Part shown: in pieces, positions 6,682 through 7,687 of the stretch
Layout: each line of letters begins with the position of its first letter
Numbering within the stretch: the stretch's first letter is position 1
From: Thioalkalivibrio sp.
GTDB lineage: Bacteria > Pseudomonadota > Gammaproteobacteria > Ectothiorhodospirales > Ectothiorhodospiraceae
Direction: 5' to 3'
Assembly (NCBI GenBank): GCA_003555285.1
Contig: PWGH01000181.1
Location: forward strand, 1-7,687
Length of the DNA: 7,687 bases
Notes under the pieces: generated by a model
What the model saw: only the letters and a program-made list of their open reading frames with translations
Told to the model about the DNA's origin: nothing
Databases searched by the model: none
Position numbers and translations under genes: made by a program

Positions 6682-6684
6682 GAA

Positions 6685-6703
6685 GAAAACCGGCGTCGTT
6701 TTC
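6685..6703 (-). promoter_or_regulatory. Inverted repeat in the FrnE-like gene leader
   Basis: GAAAAC (6685-6690) pairs with GTTTTC (6698-6703) over a 7-base loop and ends 3 bases from the ribosome binding site. It could be an operator half-site pair or an RNA hairpin affecting translation. No regulator gene is visible nearby. Confidence 0.3.
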
Positions 6704-6918
6704 ATCCCATGTCAGCCAGTGTAAGTGTGATAGCGGCGTCGGGCGAAGGCAGGCATGTGCTCCGCGGGGTCGAGCCGCAATCATGGACGCGTCGCACAGC
6801 ATCAGCAGCATCACAACAGCTTCATCAGCTTCATCGGGGCGGCCTGTAAGTTTCGGTTTCTTCCTAGGGTGTCGTGCGTAGAGCCTTTGTTACGAGACGG
6901 TGTTTTACTTGGGGTAAG

Positions 6919-6945
6919 TTCATCGAGCCGATGGCTTCGGATGAA
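6919..6945 (+). repeat. Hairpin just upstream of the tandem repeat array
   Basis: TTCATC (6919-6924) pairs with GATGAA (6940-6945), and AGCC (6926-6929) with GGCT (6933-6936), with a small internal loop between and the loop GAT at the tip. It ends 16 bases before the tandem repeats. Confidence 0.4.
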
Positions 6946-6960
6946 TCCTGGCGCAGCAGT

Positions 6961-7067
6961 CCTGGGCGTAACAGATCCCGGATGTAACAGATCCCGGATG
7001 CAACAGACGCGGATGCAACAGATCCGGGTACAACAGACCTGGATGCAACAGACCTAGGTGCAACAGA
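6961..7067 (+). repeat. Seven-unit degenerate tandem repeat, 15-16 bp period
   Basis: Every unit ends in AACAGA, at 6970, 6986, 7002, 7017, 7032, 7047 and 7062, so the spacings are 16, 16, 15, 15, 15 and 15. Typical units are TCCCGGATGCAACAGA, CCTGGATGCAACAGA and CCTAGGTGCAACAGA. The 3' half (GCAACAGA) is the best conserved. The array ends 29 bases before the ribosome binding site of the small exported protein, so it probably lies in its promoter or leader. It may bind a protein, act in the RNA, or be a minisatellite. Confidence 0.85.
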
Positions 7068-7096
7068 CCTTGGCTGCTTCGCCGAAAACGCCGATC

Positions 7097-7104
7097 AGAG
7101 GAGA
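7097..7104 (+). promoter_or_regulatory. Ribosome binding site of the small exported protein
   Basis: AGAGGAGA is followed by 5 bases and ATG 7110. Together with the signal peptide that begins there, it supports this start strongly. Confidence 0.7.
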
Positions 7105-7109
7105 CCGCC

Positions 7110-7538
7110 ATGAATATACCCGGCGTCCGACACGCATTCCTCGCCCTTGCCGCAACTGTGCTGGTCGCAGCCCCTGTGGTGGCCAGCACACACGCGCACC
7201 TCACGACCGACCCGCGGCCTGACCCCATGCCGCAGGCCACACCTCATGATCAGATCGATCCAACGCCGTCGCGGACACCGTCGTTGCGGATAGACCGCAC
7301 CGATTCCGGGGCGCAATGGATCCGCTTGAACCAGGACACGGTGCCCGGTCTGCTGCGGGTAGCGCGCAGCGATGCCGGGCCGCCAAGACCGCCACGGGCC
7401 TTCCGCAGTGCGCCTGCGGTGGAACGAGGCCAAGCCTCGACAACGCAGAGGGCTCCGAAGGTCCTCTGCCGCCCGGCAAAGCTGATCATGGGACAGTGGT
7501 CGAAGTGCTCGCGTACCACGGCCACGGGAAGCTGGTAA
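7110..7538 (+). CDS. Small exported protein of unknown function, possibly frameshifted
   Basis: The product is 142 residues as read. The start is well supported by AGAGGAGA and a Sec signal peptide: MNIPGVRH, then a hydrophobic core LALAATVLVAAPVV, then a likely cleavage near ASTHA (residues 25-29). The next part is Pro/Asp/Thr-rich, followed by GAQWIRLNQDTVPGLLRVAR (about 68-87), which looks like folded protein. After about residue 90 the reading becomes Arg/Pro/Thr-rich and less natural. The frame one base back instead gives GTVVEVLAYHGHGKLVIPAF and runs to a TGA at 7595-7597. A frameshift near 7371-7385 would join the two into a protein of about 160 residues. I do not recognise the family. 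A tandem repeat sits in its leader. Confidence 0.6.
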   Translation: MNIPGVRHAFLALAATVLVAAPVVASTHAHLTTDPRPDPMPQATPHDQIDPTPSRTPSLRIDRTDSGAQWIRLNQDTVPGLLRVARSDAGPPRPPRAFRSAPAVERGQASTTQRAPKVLCRPAKLIMGQWSKCSRTTATGSW

Positions 7539-7624
7539 TACCGGCGTTCGTCCACGCGACCTTCGTCCCAGTGCTCACTGAGCACCGACTTGATTGATCC
7601 TCTTACCGCTGGAACCCCCGTGCT

Positions 7625-7651
7625 CACCGAGCGGTCACCTGCCGCTCGGTG
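7625..7651. terminator. Strong GC hairpin downstream of the small exported protein
   Basis: CACCGAGCGG (7625-7634), loop TCACCTG, CCGCTCGGTG (7642-7651) is a perfect 10-bp stem. A second short one, GGCCG/CGGCC (7651-7655 and 7664-7668), overlaps its end. It follows both possible stops of the small exported protein. No T-run follows, so it may be a terminator-like hairpin, an operator for a gene beyond the window, or another repeat. Confidence 0.45.
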
Positions 7652-7687
7652 GCCGGGTTTCATCGGCCGGCGACGTGATCGAACATG

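Larger units (their letters stand above)
6670..7109. other. Divergent non-coding region upstream of the FrnE-like gene and the small exported protein
   Basis: About 440 bases carry leader sequences for both genes. The contents are, in order: the FrnE leader hairpin; a CAG/CAT-rich low-complexity stretch with two 9-base tandem pairs (6797-6834); an AT-richer part around 6885-6915; a hairpin at 6919-6945; and a tandem repeat array at 6961-7067. A 100-codon frame across the array is judged non-coding. I found no clear -35/-10 pair. Confidence 0.5.

Noticed and set aside
6755..7057. 100-codon plus-strand frame ending in MQQT-type repeats
   Set aside because: No ribosome binding site, low-complexity start, and the repeat period changes from 16 to 15, so only the last units read as repeated peptide. 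The array is better seen as a DNA or RNA repeat.
6961..7067. CRISPR array
   Set aside because: The units are directly joined, only 15-16 bases long, and have no unique spacers; no cas gene is present.
7250..7663. 137-codon minus-strand frame over the small exported protein
   Set aside because: It shares codon boundaries with a plus-strand frame, so its openness may be a shadow. It has no clear ribosome binding site, and the plus strand has a supported start with a signal peptide. Not fully excluded.

Overview
The window is GC-rich, roughly 60-67% GC in most genes. It codes for an LpxD-family acyltransferase, a lipoprotein, and Tat- and Sec-exported proteins, so the host is a Gram-negative bacterium. 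The GC content, the DUF3179 genes and an intergenic repeat of the GTAGGGTGGG/AGCGCAGCG type suggest a gammaproteobacterium; that placement is inference from general knowledge, with no marker gene in the window. I see no rRNA, tRNA, CRISPR array, transposase or phage gene.

Layout, left to right. (1) 1-465 (+): the C-terminal end of an HWE-family sensor histidine kinase that begins outside the window. (2) 466-791: leader with one plausible promoter. (3) 792-1763 (+): a predicted lipoprotein alpha/beta-hydrolase (lipase-like, GHSQGG). (4) 1902-2963 (-): DUF3179 protein A, with a Tat-type lipoprotein signal. (5) 2964-3371: divergent intergenic region with three copies of a ~26-30 bp repeat. (6) 3372-4427 (+): an LpxD-like UDP-acyl-glucosamine N-acyltransferase, lower in GC than its neighbours and away from the usual lpx genes. 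(7) 4428-4559: convergent gap with a long inverted repeat. (8) 4560-5534 (-): DUF3179 protein B, Sec-exported, closer to the family consensus. (9) 5535-6054: decayed region with two hairpins and the 3' end of a membrane-protein gene. (10) 6055-6669 (-): a cytoplasmic FrnE/DsbA-like dithiol oxidoreductase with a CPFC motif. (11) 6670-7109: non-coding, with a seven-unit 15/16-bp tandem repeat just upstream of (12) 7110-7538 (+): a small exported protein of unknown function, possibly frameshifted. A strong GC hairpin lies at 7625-7651.

The genes mostly alternate in strand and look monocistronic; no operon is evident. The common theme is the cell envelope (lipoproteins, exported proteins, lipid A-type acylation), but nothing shows that they form one system. 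The points most worth following are the two DUF3179 paralogues flanking an orphan LpxD-like gene, with different export signals and a lost second cysteine in one of them, and the tandem repeat in the leader of the small exported protein. I did not find convincing evidence of a new defence or mobile system.
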